Part shown: one piece after another, positions 9,047-19,815 of the stretch
Position numbering within the stretch: the stretch's first letter is position 1
Layout: each line of letters opens with the position of its first letter
From: Wolbachia endosymbiont of Armadillidium arcangelii
GTDB lineage: Bacteria > Pseudomonadota > Alphaproteobacteria > Rickettsiales > Anaplasmataceae
Direction: 5' to 3'
Length of the DNA stretch: 64,000 nucleotides
NCBI RefSeq assembly: GCF_040207875.1
Contig: NZ_CP157942.1
Coordinates: 1,647,821-1,711,820 of the forward strand
Program-made: the position numbers and the translations under genes
The notes under the pieces: generated by a model
What the model saw: only the letters and a program-made list of their open reading frames with translations
Told to the model about the DNA's origin: nothing
The model's database searches: none

Positions 9047-9716
9047 TTTAAAAAAGTAATAATTGCAGGTTATTTTGCAAAGAATGTACTAATGCAATGA
9101 TACTGAAAAGATATCTTGAATTTAAAACACATGTTTTCTAGCTCTTTTCTGGTAGTTGAGTGAACGAATATCAGATATCTTATGACGATCAACTCTTCTC
9201 CCTTTTCTTACCACTAAAGTGTTCATCAAAAATAACTGTGATAGTCGATCCATAATGCAGTCTATGTCTGACTCTGTAGAAAAAATATCAAAGGCTAAGT
9301 TTTTAATCGCATTAAATGAGACAGATTTATTGATGCTTTTTTTTAGTTTACTATTCTGTGCGCTCAATGTCTCTTCATCATCTTCTATCATGATACTTTC
9401 TAGATTACTGATGAAGATAGTTGACCAAAAATCCTGCTTGATAGTTTCAATACTTTTTCCTGTGAAATTCTCTAAATTTAATCTTCCCTTCAGCCTAGAA
9501 AAAAATGTTTCTACTCCCCAGCGCAAGTAATATAATCTCTCAAACTCTTCGACTGTAAAACTTTGCTCATCTAACAGAGATGTTACTAACACTTCAACTT
9601 CTCCAGAAGAAAGTATTATTTTGACTAACCTGAATTTCATCTCATCAGGTAATCCTAGCTTTCGTAGCTGTCTTGCTACTTTAATAGGTGCGGTAGACAC
9701 TACCACCATACTAGAT
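9047..9716 (-). pseudogene. IS4-family transposase, C-terminal half of the outer split copy
   Basis: This segment repeats 9838-10507 with one visible base difference (T at 9369 against C at 10160). It encodes the C-terminal half of the IS4 transposase, including the YxxR(3)E(6)K signature (YYLRWGVETFFSRLK). It stops at CATACTAGAT (9707-9716), the 10-bp target duplication of the inner element. Its N-terminal half continues at 11292. The outer tip of this copy (about 120 bp) is missing, replaced by the IS630 element. Confidence 0.9.
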
Positions 9717-11291
9717 CACTGCCATTAAGTTAAGGGAAAGAGAAGTTAAGATTGGACAAAAAATTTGAAGTGATTGATAATTATGGTAAATACTAGGGTG
9801 AATTTTTAAGAAAAGGGAGTCTGAAAAGTGCAAGTTATTTAAAAAAGTAATAATTGCAGGTTATTTTGCAAAGAATGTACTAATGCAATGATACTGAAAA
9901 GATATCTTGAATTTAAAACACATGTTTTCTAGCTCTTTTCTGGTAGTTGAGTGAACGAATATCAGATATCTTATGACGATCAACTCTTCTCCCTTTTCTT
10001 ACCACTAAAGTGTTCATCAAAAATAACTGTGATAGTCGATCCATAATGCAGTCTATGTCTGACTCTGTAGAAAAAATATCAAAGGCTAAGTTTTTAATCG
10101 CATTAAATGAGACAGATTTATTGATGCTTTTTTTTAGTTTACTATTCTGTGCGCTCAACGTCTCTTCATCATCTTCTATCATGATACTTTCTAGATTACT
10201 GATGAAGATAGTTGACCAAAAATCCTGCTTGATAGTTTCAATACTTTTTCCTGTGAAATTCTCTAAATTTAATCTTCCCTTCAGCCTAGAAAAAAATGTT
10301 TCTACTCCCCAGCGCAAGTAATATAATCTCTCAAACTCTTCGACTGTAAAACTTTGCTCATCTAACAGAGATGTTACTAACACTTCAACTTCTCCAGAAG
10401 AAAGTATTATTTTGACTAACCTGAATTTCATCTCATCAGGTAATCCTAGCTTTCGTAGCTGTCTTGCTACTTTAATAGGTGCGGTAGACACTACCACCAT
10501 ACTAGATGGGCTTTCCGGCTTAAACATAGCGTTTATTTCATTGAAAGACGAACTTGGACAGCGAATTATATAATTGATTTTCCTTCCTGTAAGCTCAGCA
10601 AGAAATCGATAAGATACGTATCCTCTATCACAGATTAACAAATCGTCTGATTTTATGGATTCAAGCATACCGATCGCTAAATCAACCTCATAGCTGTCAC
10701 CTCTACTTAGCACAGATTTTATTGCAATATTATTTAGCACATCGTAGCAAACTTCAAAGGTTGCACTTGTATAGTCTTCAAATCTCTGGATTCCATTCCA
10801 TACTGCTCTTGAGCCAAACTCGCCTATTATTTTGTCGCTCTTTGGCAGAATCAGTATTGAAGCATCAAATGCAAGTACTCTGAAGCCATGGTGGGTTTTA
10901 AATTCCTGATCTTGGTAGTATAGGGAAACTATATCATCATTTAACTCTGAAAACGCAGTATGCTTTAGCTTCTTTCTTGCTTGAGTAAATGCACTTGCCG
11001 TAATTGTGTAATCTTTTCTTGTATGCAGAACAAACTCATTAAGCATTACTTGTAATGACTTTACACTCTTTCTAAAAATCAGGAGAAATACATTAATGAA
11101 GGGCAGCTTTCTTTTTCGTGAGAAGTCTTTTGAGGATGCTCTGTGTGCGTTTATAAAGTTTAAACTCATCAATTTATTTTTTATAAACATGATTATTCTT
11201 TTTTTTACTCATGTCATTACTTCTTTTAATTTGTGGATCTTACCTGATTTTACAATACAGTCCATCACTTTCCCTTAACTTAATGGCAGTG
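9717..11291 (-). mobile_element. Complete IS4-family element inserted into a copy of itself
   Basis: The element is 1,575 bp with perfect terminal inverted repeats that begin CACTGCCATTAAGTTAAGGG on the left and end CCCTTAACTTAATGGCAGTG on the right. It is flanked by an exact 10-bp direct repeat CATACTAGAT (9707-9716 and 11292-11301), which falls inside the transposase gene of the outer copy. The strand given is that of the transposase. Confidence 0.95.
9913..11190 (-). CDS. IS4-family transposase, intact
   Basis: A 425-aa DDE transposase. The first Asp lies in VLAFDASILILP, the second in DLLICDRGYVSYRFL, and the Glu in the IS4 signature Y-(2)-R-(3)-E-(6)-K (YYLRWGVETFFSRLK). Length and motif order fit a full-length member, with no internal stop. 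It is the only single-frame, full-length transposase in the window, so it is the likeliest active one. It lies 102 and 197 bases from the element tips. Confidence 0.92.
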   Translation of the reverse strand: MFIKNKLMSLNFINAHRASSKDFSRKRKLPFINVFLLIFRKSVKSLQVMLNEFVLHTRKDYTITASAFTQARKKLKHTAFSELNDDIVSLYYQDQEFKTHHGFRVLAFDASILILPKSDKIIGEFGSRAVWNGIQRFEDYTSATFEVCYDVLNNIAIKSVLSRGDSYEVDLAIGMLESIKSDDLLICDRGYVSYRFLAELTGRKINYIIRCPSSSFNEINAMFKPESPSSMVVVSTAPIKVARQLRKLGLPDEMKFRLVKIILSSGEVEVLVTSLLDEQSFTVEEFERLYYLRWGVETFFSRLKGRLNLENFTGKSIETIKQDFWSTIFISNLESIMIEDDEETLSAQNSKLKKSINKSVSFNAIKNLAFDIFSTESDIDCIMDRLSQLFLMNTLVVRKGRRVDRHKISDIRSLNYQKRARKHVF

Positions 11292-12085
11292 CATACTAGA
11301 TGGGCTTTCCGGCTTAAACATAGCGTTTATTTCATTGAAAGACGAACTTGGACAGCGAATTATATAATTGATTTTCCTTCCTGTAAGCTCAGCAAGAAAT
11401 CGATAAGATACGTATCCTCTATCACAGATTAACAAATCGTCTGATTTTATGGATTCAAGCATACCGATCGCTAAATCAACCTCATAGCTGTCACCTCTAC
11501 TTAGCACAGATTTTATTGCAATATTATTTAGCACATCGTAGCAAACTTCAAAGGTTGCACTTGTATAGTCTTCAAATCTCTGGATTCCATTCCATACTGC
11601 TCTTGAGCCAAACTCGCCTATTATTTTGTCGCTCTTTGGCAGAATCAGTATTGAAGCATCAAATGCAAGTACTCTGAAGCCATGGTGGGTTTTAAATTCC
11701 TGATCTTGGTAGTATAGGGAAACTATATCATCATTTAACTCTGAAAACGCAGTATGCTTTAGCTTCTTTCTTGCTTGAGTAAATGCACTTGCCGTAATTG
11801 TGTAATCTTTTCTTGTATGCAGAACAAACTCATTAAGCATTACTTGTAATGACTTTACACTCTTTCTAAAAATCAGGAGAAATACATTAATGAAGGGCAG
11901 CTTTCTTTTTCGTGAGAAGTCTTTTGAGGATGCTCTGTGTGCGTTTATAAAGTTTAAACTCATCAATTTATTTTTTATAAACATGATTATTCTTTTTTTT
12001 ACTCATGTCATTACTTCTTTTAATTTGTGGATCTTACCTGATTTTACAATACAGTCCATCACTTTCCCTTAACTTAATGGCAGTG
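11292..12085 (-). pseudogene. IS4-family transposase, N-terminal half of the outer split copy
   Basis: This segment repeats the N-terminal half of the intact transposase (start codon at 11984) plus the outer tip, ending in GGCAGTG at 12085. With 9047-9716 it forms one older element, split by the inner insertion. Removing the inner element and one copy of the 10-bp repeat restores a continuous transposase frame. Confidence 0.9.
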
Positions 12086-12093
12086 AAGCATAC

Positions 12094-12786
12094 GTGACCT
12101 TAGGCTATGATGAAGAAAAGTTAATTAGTAATACCGAATCACTTCAGAAAAAAATGAAAGAAGCGCTAGAAAAAATGCAACAACAAAATGCAGCAAGGCA
12201 AAAAGAATTAGAAAAGAAAATTGAAGAAGAGTTTAGCAAGTGCATAGAAAGCGGCACTATTGATGCGGTATCAATTACAAAGTATGGGGATCAAAATCTT
12301 CTTTATGCAACAATTAAGCTAAAAGAAGACAATAAAAGCACAGATATTAAAGTAAGCGAATTTTTAAATAGTGATTTTTGTAAAAAAAACAATATTGTTG
12401 GTTTCTTTCTTTCAAATGGTGATCAAAAAGAATCTATCAATGGTCACATATATAAGGGGGTTAGATATTATTATTTAGGTACCACAACTCAGTATAAAAT
12501 AAAGTTTAACTGGTATATAGATGAAAGGGAATGTAGCATTACATTAAGTGCTAATAGCGATGGCACTATTAAAATAGTAAGTGATAAACCAGATAATAAA
12601 GATTTAGAAGAAAATAAAGATGTAAAAATTAAAGTTGGTAATACTTACCTAAGCCTTGCTGATGCAGTAACAACATGTAAGCAGAATAGCCAGCAAAGCG
12701 ATGAGGCAAGTAGCAAACTTAGTCAATCATCATCAGCTAATGAGCATTTCCGGCCACTAGTAAAGGCTCCAACTTCATGTTTTTAG
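12094..12786 (+). CDS. Coiled-coil protein of unknown function, start disturbed by IS4
   Basis: 230 aa from a GTG only nine bases after the IS4 tip, so the original start and promoter may have been lost and the true protein may have been longer. The N-terminal 60 residues form a Lys/Glu/Gln-rich coiled coil (SLQKKMKEALEKMQQQNAARQ). The middle part looks like a beta-rich domain (ATIKLKEDNKSTDIKVSEFL, YYLGTTTQYKIKFNWYIDERE). The C terminus is Ser/Gln-rich. There is no signal peptide. I do not recognise the family. Its stop is 72 bases before lepA. Confidence 0.55.
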   Translation: MTLGYDEEKLISNTESLQKKMKEALEKMQQQNAARQKELEKKIEEEFSKCIESGTIDAVSITKYGDQNLLYATIKLKEDNKSTDIKVSEFLNSDFCKKNNIVGFFLSNGDQKESINGHIYKGVRYYYLGTTTQYKIKFNWYIDERECSITLSANSDGTIKIVSDKPDNKDLEENKDVKIKVGNTYLSLADAVTTCKQNSQQSDEASSKLSQSSSANEHFRPLVKAPTSCF

Positions 12787-12832
12787 CAAAAAGGGAGATA
12801 AGTAATTGCTCTTACAATACTTAAAATGTAAA

Positions 12833-12860
12833 ATAGATCTACTTAAATAAGTAGATCTAT
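12833..12860 (+). promoter_or_regulatory. Perfect hairpin over the lepA start codon
   Basis: ATAGATCTACTT (12833-12844) and AAGTAGATCTAT (12849-12860) form a perfect 12-bp stem with loop AAAT. The last two bases of the stem are the AT of the lepA ATG at 12859. No Shine-Dalgarno is visible between the stem and the ATG. In the mRNA this would hide the start site, so it may control lepA translation; that role is inference. Confidence 0.55.
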
Positions 12861-14655
12861 GAACAATATAAGAAACTTTGCAATAATAGCACATATAGAT
12901 CATGGGAAGTCAACTCTTGCTGATCGTTTAATAGAAGAATGTAACGTTCTTGAGACAAGGGAAATGACCAATCAAATACTTGACTCAATGGATATAGAGC
13001 GTGAACGTGGAATCACAATCAAAGCACAAACGGTAAGACTAAGCTATACTGCAAGGGATGGTAATCAATATTGCCTAAATCTCATGGATACTCCAGGTCA
13101 TGTCGACTTTTCGTATGAAGTCAGCCGAAGCTTAGCCGCATGTGAAGGTTCACTTTTGGTAGTAGATAGCAGCCAAGGAGTGGAAGCTCAGACTTTGGCA
13201 AATGTGTACAAGGCAATTGACAATAATCATGAGATAATAGTTGTGCTTAATAAAGTCGACCTTCCTGCTGCAGATCCAGAAAGAGTAAAGTCTCAGATTG
13301 AAGAAGTAATTGGTATTGATGCAAGTGAGTCAATTTTGATATCGGCAAAAACTGGGCTTGGGATAAAAGATGTACTTGAAGCTATAGTGACAAAACTTCC
13401 AGCTCCTCAAGGTGATATAAATCCTCCACTGCAAGCAATTTTAGTTGATAGTTGGTATGACCCTTACCTAGGGGTAGTAATTTTAGTGCGAGTTAAAAAT
13501 GGAGTTCTAAAAAAAGGCATGAGAATTGTTATGATGTCTAATAATGCTACATATCAAGTGGATAATATTGGTATTTTCACTCCTAAAAAAGTTATGACTA
13601 GTGAACTTTCAGCAGGTGAAGTTGGTTTTATAATTGCTTCAATGAAAGAGATGGCAGATTGCAAAGTAGGGGACACTATTACCGAAGAGAAAAGGCCATG
13701 CAGTGAAGCATTACCTGGCTTTAAAGAAGTCCATCCTGTGGTATTTTGCAGTATTTTTCCCAACAACACAGATGATTTTAAATATTTAAGGGAAGCACTG
13801 GAAAAACTGCATTTAAATGATGCAAGTTTTACTTTTGAAGCTGAAACATCAAATGCGCTAGGCTATGGATTCCGTTGTGGTTTCTTGGGAATGCTGCATC
13901 TAGAAGTTATCCAAGAAAGACTCGAGAGAGAATTTGATTTAGATCTAACAGCAACTGCACCAAGTGTTATATATAGGGTTGCAACACAAAACGGCGAGAT
14001 TCTGAATATTCATAATCCAAGCGACATGCCAGATCCAGTAAAAATTAAAATGGTAGAAGAACCATGGATTACTGCAACTATAATGGTACCTGACCAATAT
14101 TTAGGAGAAATTCTATCTCTGTGTGAAGAGAGGAGAGGAGAACAGCAGGACTTATCTTATATTGGTAATACGACAACAGCACTGCTGAAGTATAAATTAC
14201 CGCTGTCTGAAGTTGTTTTTGATTTTTACGATAGACTAAAATCAATTTCCAAGGGATATGCAAGTTTAGATTGGGAAATTTCCAATTACCAGGAAAGTCA
14301 AATAGATAAATTGAGTTTTTTAGTTAATGGAGAGCCTGTGGATGCATTAGCCTGCATCGTTCACAAAAGTAGGGCAGAAAAAAGGGGACGCGAAATATGT
14401 GCACGTTTGAAAGACTTGATACCACGTCAGCAATATAAAATCGCGATTCAAGCGGCAGTGGGCAGTAAAATTATTGCGAGAGAAACAATTAACCCGTATA
14501 GAAAAGATGTAACAGCCAAACTCTATGGTGGAGACGTCACACGAAGGATGAAGTTGCTTGAAAAGCAGAAGAAAGGTAAGAAAAGATTGCATTCTGTAGG
14601 AAACATAAACATTCCACAGAATGCTTTTATTGAGGCTTTGAAAATAAATGATTAA
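12859..14655 (+). CDS. lepA: Elongation factor 4 (LepA)
   Basis: A 598-aa translational GTPase, the usual length for LepA/EF4, which back-translocates stalled ribosomes. The GTPase motifs are all present: AHIDHGKST (G1), RERGITI (G2), DTPGH (G3), NKVD (G4) and SAKTG (G5). The C-terminal LepA domain is complete (YGGDVTRRMKLLEKQKKGKKR, NINIPQNAFIEAL). The start is fixed by the family N terminus NIRNFAIIAHIDHGKST. A strong hairpin covers the start codon. It stands alone, with the IS nest and a coiled-coil gene upstream and IS remnants downstream. Confidence 0.97.
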   Translation: MNNIRNFAIIAHIDHGKSTLADRLIEECNVLETREMTNQILDSMDIERERGITIKAQTVRLSYTARDGNQYCLNLMDTPGHVDFSYEVSRSLAACEGSLLVVDSSQGVEAQTLANVYKAIDNNHEIIVVLNKVDLPAADPERVKSQIEEVIGIDASESILISAKTGLGIKDVLEAIVTKLPAPQGDINPPLQAILVDSWYDPYLGVVILVRVKNGVLKKGMRIVMMSNNATYQVDNIGIFTPKKVMTSELSAGEVGFIIASMKEMADCKVGDTITEEKRPCSEALPGFKEVHPVVFCSIFPNNTDDFKYLREALEKLHLNDASFTFEAETSNALGYGFRCGFLGMLHLEVIQERLEREFDLDLTATAPSVIYRVATQNGEILNIHNPSDMPDPVKIKMVEEPWITATIMVPDQYLGEILSLCEERRGEQQDLSYIGNTTTALLKYKLPLSEVVFDFYDRLKSISKGYASLDWEISNYQESQIDKLSFLVNGEPVDALACIVHKSRAEKRGREICARLKDLIPRQQYKIAIQAAVGSKIIARETINPYRKDVTAKLYGGDVTRRMKLLEKQKKGKKRLHSVGNINIPQNAFIEALKIND

Positions 14656-14769
14656 CTGTATGTCTAAAAACATAATTTTAAAGAACTAAGTGCTATTTGC
14701 TCAATAAATTTATTTGCATTGAAATAGCTATATCATATCTTAAATCAACACTATACAAGATGCCACGCA

Positions 14770-15183
14770 ACAAAAGATTTCTTGCATAACTTAGGAATAT
14801 GCAAGAACATACCGAAAGCAACATTAGTGAAGGTATGAAATACAAACAAATAAGTAAACTTGATGAAGAGGAGTTACGGAGATTGACAGGAGTAAAAAGA
14901 AAAACGTTCGAAAAAATAATAGAAATTTTAATAGAGGAAGAGGCTAAGAAAAAGGCAAAAGGAGGCATGGAAGATCATTTGTTAATGGCACTACCGTACT
15001 AAGTGAAAGTGCCTGCATTCGCTGATAAAGCATCAAGATTTTGCATTGCCTGGAAAAAAAGAGCTATTAAATGCAATATGAGATTCTGGTAGTAGACGGA
15101 ACAGAAACTCCCATAGAGAGAGCAAAAAAAAGCAGAAAAGATTTTTTTTAGGAAAAAAAAGAAACATACAATAAAAACATAAG
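14770..15183 (+). pseudogene. IS5-family (ISL2-like) transposase remnant
   Basis: The ATG at 14799 opens a frame with the helix-turn-helix part of this transposase type (KYKQISKLDEEELRRLTGVKRKTFEKIIEIL), ending after LLMAL. Further on, in other frames, come ALPGKKELLN-like and YEILVVDGTETPIERAKK sequences containing the first catalytic Asp. An internal deletion and frameshifts separate these parts. The 3' part is cut by the IS630 fragment at 15184. A 10-bp inverted repeat TTCTTGCATA/TATGCAAGAA (14779-14807) surrounds the start. Confidence 0.6.
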
Positions 15184-15432
15184 TATAGCCCTTCTCATAA
15201 CAGTCCAAAAAGGTCATAAGAAGGAAGAATCAACAGCATGACAAAAAGATGTGAATAGAGTTCCTGATTCTGTTTTTTATAGCAAACCAATGATGCTCAA
15301 TTTTGTTAAAATCTGGAGAATACGGAGGCAGATATAAAATTTCTGCACCAACCCCTTTAGCAAGTTCGGTAATCTTATTAGACTTATGAAAAGTAGCATT
15401 ATCAAAGTTTGTCCAGGTTCCAAAATCGGTGT
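15184..15432 (-). mobile_element. IS630-family fragment (copy 2)
   Basis: This is the C-terminal end of the same IS630 type as at 8118-9044. It has the tip GCCCTTCTCATAA near 15188 and the LYLPPYSPDFNKIEHHWFAIK segment on the minus strand. It ends abruptly at 15432, where the IS903-type element begins. Around 15410-15430 it keeps about 8 bp (GTTCCAAA) that copy 1 has lost. Confidence 0.75.
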
Positions 15433-17642
15433 GGCTATGTTGCATAGCACTGATAGGCATGTAAATCACAATGAATTTACACAGCTAATTTAAATTTAGC
15501 CATACCTATATCAGTAAATTTGTTCAGTAAGTAGCACTTAATTAACACACGATTTACCTCTGATTTATTTTTCAAGCCAAACCGGGAGTGTTAAATAAAC
15601 TGTGTCAAACCGAATTTTTAATTCAACTCAATTTTCAATCTGTTGGGAAAGAAAATGTCGAGCTGAGATATAGTCAATGCCCAATCATGTACAGGCATAG
15701 TCCATTTCTCCTCCACTTTCTTTATAGCACAATATACCTATTTATACAAGGCATTTATGCTAGTAAATGAGCCCTTGGTTTTGGTGAATTTCCTAATTTG
15801 CCTATGTAGCCCCTCTATGGGATTAGTAGTATAGATTATCCTCCTAACTGGGTCGGAATACTTAAAATAACCAGATAGGTTTTCCCAATTATTCTGCCAA
15901 GATTATAGGGTACTTTGTGCCCCATTTTTCATCTAATTCCAACAGATAATTCTCGGCAATTTCCTTACTTGAAGCTTTTCTTTAAATCACTCAAAAAACT
16001 CTTTACTAGCTACATACTTCAGTGAGTTACGTATCTGATGCACTATACACATTCTGCATTAGGGAACACACCGTTTATTTCTGCAGGAAAGCTTTTTAGC
16101 CCATCTACACATGCAATTAGAATATCTTCCACTCCTCTCTCTTTGAGATCATTTAGTACTCCCAACCAGAACTTCACTTTCAGCTAAATAAAACTTCTTT
16201 TCTGCCATTTTGCTAATATATTATACATACATTTACTTACACAACTCCTTAAAAAACCATGAAAACTATCGGATATACAGACTGCAGCGGACGACTACGC
16301 CATTCGTTGATTACTGTTTGTCAGTAATACTTGATATCTCTGCCGCCGATATTTTATGATCGTAAATTTCCTCAATATGTGACGCTATATCTCCATGCCA
16401 CTGGCAAATGTGCTTAAGACCTTTGCTTCAAGTTCTGTTGTTTGTCTTTTTCTAACTATTTGGGGTTCAAAGCTTCCTTCCCTGTCTCTAGGTGTTAACA
16501 ACTCAAATGAGTTGTACGTAAAGTTTTTCCCATTTCTTCGATTATTTTCTTCGCTTTCACCAGACAAGTGGTGTTCTATTTCACCTTTCCAGACTTGCCT
16601 CAAGCAGCTTTTTTATAAACGGTGTCATCTCTTCCTGTTAGCGGTCTTCCTTCTCGTATAGACGACAGGTTTCTAATTCTTTATAATCTACCAAACCGGT
16701 AGTTTTATTTACTTGACTCATGTCAAACCTCCGTTTTTTTATATCAATTATATTTTTATTTCTTGGTTTGACACAGTTTATTTAACACTCCCGCCAAACC
16801 CAAATAACCTATAGAAAAAGACTTCAATATAAGACCGTGCTCCATACTTAACTTTTTTCTTCCATTCATTAATACCATCTTCATAATTCTCATATTCTAC
16901 TTGTTTCTTTCTGATAGCTAAACAAATTTTAGCTAGGGCGAATAATAGGCACAATATTCTGCATTCTTTATACACACTTTTTATATCATAAGCCGCATCT
17001 GCTCGAATAGAACAAATGTTATATTTATCACTGACTTCCTCTAACATATCGCAGACCGGCACAGCAACACCACTATTCTTATCATTTACGTTTAAAACAA
17101 CATGTAGTTTTCTTACTTGACCATAGCCACTGTATTTTCTTTTTCGAGTATTATGCCCACCGTTATTATTGTAGATACTAACTCTAGTGCTATCTACGGC
17201 AATTTTAATATTTTCCAAATCATCTTTATTGGTTCTATGGTCATCAATCTTCAAATTAAGCTTTTTAAATCTTCTGGAAGCTTGTGTATAGCTGATAACC
17301 TTAAGTTTTTTGCCTATTTGTACCATATAACCTTTTACAAAACCTACAGCTTGTCTCAAGCCAATTCTAAAAAGATATGTGTATTAAAATTACAACTTTA
17401 CCACTATAAGTGCACCTGCAACTTTTGGACTATTTTCATACCAATTTTCTATTAACAAAATGAAAAACATTTCCTCTTTTTTTTGAGAAACTCGTTATAT
17501 TCTCTTTGGTTACTTACTCTCATTTTTTGCGGCATAAGTTATACTTGTTTGAAAAATGCTTATTTTACAACAAAATGCGTTAGTAACCATATATTGAAAA
17601 GCTTTTCTCCTTACAATATAACACTAGCTATTCAACAAAGCC
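15433..17642 (-). mobile_element. IS5-family (IS903-group) element split by IS256
   Basis: The tips are GGCTATGTTGCAT at 15433 and TTCAACAAAGCC ending at 17642. Without the 1,209-bp IS256 element and its 8-bp duplication, the length is about 993 bp, close to the 999-bp relative at 1820-2818. The transposase (minus strand from about 17540) is broken by stops. The longest piece is 17359-16793, with IKIAVDSTRVSIYN and SIRADAAYDIKSVYKECRI. The flanks do not match each other: IS630 remnant on the left, lipase pseudogene on the right. Deletion or recombination has therefore removed one original flank. Confidence 0.8.
15584..16792 (-). mobile_element. IS256-family element, complete length, dead transposase
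   Basis: The element is 1,209 bp with perfect 26-bp terminal inverted repeats (15584-15609 and 16767-16792). An exact 8-bp target duplication GCCAAACC lies at 15576-15583 and 16793-16800, as for IS256. The transposase on the minus strand carries many stops and shifts. Recognisable pieces are FIKKLLEASLEGEIEHHL-like sequence near 16590, an NSFELLTPRDREGSFEPQIV segment (16450-16510) and an IEGLHRQIRKF-type C terminus near 15790. It sits inside the IS903-type element, so it arrived later. Confidence 0.9.
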
Positions 17643-19690
17643 ATCCAGGATTATAGTAAATATTAAGCTCTCCTTTAAATATCAACTTTAAGAGTATCTT
17701 TATATTTTTTCTAAATCCCCCTTCCACAAACTGGTCTGTGATGTTTGATATCTTACTATTACCCACAAATATAAATGGACTTATAAATAAAGTATTAGAA
17801 TATTAAAGTTTGCAAATATTGAGGGTATAAAAATGGCAAGTGGGTTGGGAATTATCTCAAGAAAACGTAGTAAAGGTGTTATGCTGCATACAGCTTTTGC
17901 TGTTAGTACAGAAGGCTTGGCATTAGGAATAAAAAATTTACTCGAGACCACCTGTTTCTGAAGAAGCCAAAGAGCTAAAAGAGAGGAATCGTAAAAGAGC
18001 ACATATTGAAGATAAAGAAAGTATAAAGTGGCTAGAAAGCCTAAGGAAAACAGATAGCATATATAGACTCAACTAAAACTGAAGCTATAACTGTATGTGA
18101 TAGAGAGGCAGATATTTATGAATTTTTTGAACTTGCACGTAATCTTAACTCAGCAGTTTTAGTAAGAGCTTCCAAAGATCGAGATATAAATAGAAAATCC
18201 AGATTTTCCAACGATAAACAAAAATTATGGAATTTTTTGAAGACTTCTCTAGCATTGGTACAATAGAAATTGAAATCCCTGCTAGAGATAATAAGCCAAA
18301 AAGAACAGCATGTTTAGAGGTTAAGTTTGGGAAGTTTATGATGGATCCGCCTAAAAGGCACATAAGGTATAAAGAGTTATATAACCTACCACTTTATGCA
18401 GTTTATGGTGTTCTGTCCTCCTGAAGCAAGTCCGCTAGAGTGGATGCTTTTAACGAATCTTCCTGTTAATACTTTTGATGAGGCAGTTGAAAAGGTTAGT
18501 TGGTATTGTCTTAGATGGAAGATAGAGATACTTCATAAAATTTTAAAATCCGGCCTTAAAGTTGAAGAATGTAGACTTGAAACAGCAGAAAGATTAATGA
18601 GGTATTTAACGGTTATGAGTGTTATTGCTTGGAGAATTTTTTTTATTACAACAATTGCAAGAACCAATCCAACACTACTTTATTAGCTGAAGAAGAGTGG
18701 AAAGTTTTATACGCGAAAATACACAAATGCCCAAATGTAACTCCTACTATAAAAGAGGTTGTTTCATGGATTGCTCAGCTTGGAGGCCACTTAGCCAGAA
18801 AAAATGACCCAGAACCTGGACCTATTACCCTTTGGAAAGGATGGAGACGTCTCTTTGATTTATCAGAAGGATGGAGGCTTGCTACTGAACTTTATACTTA
18901 TGGGTAATAGTAAGGTTTGATATGCATGCATCTTGATTGTTTAAACCTTTGCTCTTATATTTGCCAAGCATACTTTTCATTTTAGAGTTAAGATCGAATG
19001 TTTTGATTTCACATGTACTTTTCTTCATATAATCTATTAGCTAATTTTGCGTTGAAACTCTTTGTGAGCTTTGCAGCTAGCTCTCTTGCTTTTTCATCTT
19101 TATTAAAAGCTGGTATTAAGCCAACTTCAGGCGCATTTGCAACAACCACATACTTTACACCATGTTCATTTAGAACCTTAAGTGCATTGCATATTTCACT
19201 AACTGCTTGTTTCAATACTTTTTCTGCTTTAACACTGTTATAAACAGTGGCAACCATAATATCATTTCCGCCGATTATGATGCAAAATAAATCTTCTTTA
19301 CCTATATCTGGATGATGTTTAATTACCACATCTAGCTGGTTAGCTAAACGAAATTTATTGAAGAAATAAGAAAAAATAAGGTCAAGAATTTCAGATGCTG
19401 TTGCATATGAAACCGCATAGTTGTGACCTTGCTGTTCGTGGCATTTGCCAAAAAATGAGTAACTCCATCTCGGCTTAAATTCTTTTAAACCTAAATACTT
19501 TGCTACATATTCAACAGCAGTAGGACCATTACTAAAAATCTTCCTTGATGAAAGGGGGAACTAAATTTCACGTTTCTTACAAAGGATAAGTTATTTTAAA
19601 TTTTAATGATTGCACCATTATCGGATAAACTATCACCCAGAACATAAAAATTTCTATACTTTGAATTAGAATTGTCATCTTTGTTTGTCA
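17643..19690 (-). pseudogene. GDSL-type lipase/esterase pseudogene, interrupted twice
   Basis: On the minus strand from 19690 the frame begins MTNKDDNSNSKYRNFYVLGDSLSDNGA, which holds the GDS(L) nucleophile motif. It then passes through frameshifts to 19329-19009, where CIIIGGNDIMVATVYNS gives SGNH block III (GxND). A stop follows at 19009. The remaining sequence runs to 18924, is interrupted by the Tn5-like element (17752-18914) and continues on the far side as NITDQFVEGGFRKNIKILLK down to 17643. There the IS903-type element cuts it before the expected DxxH motif. It was a secreted- or effector-type lipase gene and is now dead. Confidence 0.75.
17752..18914 (+). mobile_element. Tn5-like IS4-family element, internally deleted
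   Basis: The tips CTTACTATTACCCA (17752) and TGGGTAATAGTAAG (ending 18914) are inverted repeats. They are flanked by the exact 9-bp duplication GTTTGATAT (17743-17751 and 18915-18923), as for IS50/Tn5. The transposase keeps its start at about 17831 but then jumps to GLGIISRKRSKGVMLHTAFAVSTEG, so roughly the first 100 codons are deleted. Later parts (AITVCDREADIYEFFELA; SWYCLRWKIEILHKILKSGLKVEECRLETAERL with the catalytic Glu; a full C terminus) are split over several frames. The upstream 80 bases match the reverse complement of 60845-60924. Confidence 0.85.
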
Positions 19691-19815
19691 TAATATTTAC
19701 CGTAGATTAGCATGTTGTTTCATTAGATTCATAAAAAAAGAAAAATAGCGGTGCAACTTTTTTACAACCCCCATTTTAAACTTTATTGTGTATTTCCTTC
19801 ATATCATACCTTTTT

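Noticed and set aside
18145..18363. Minus-strand frame inside the Tn5-like element
   Set aside because: It is the complement of transposase sequence that is clear on the plus strand in shifted frames.
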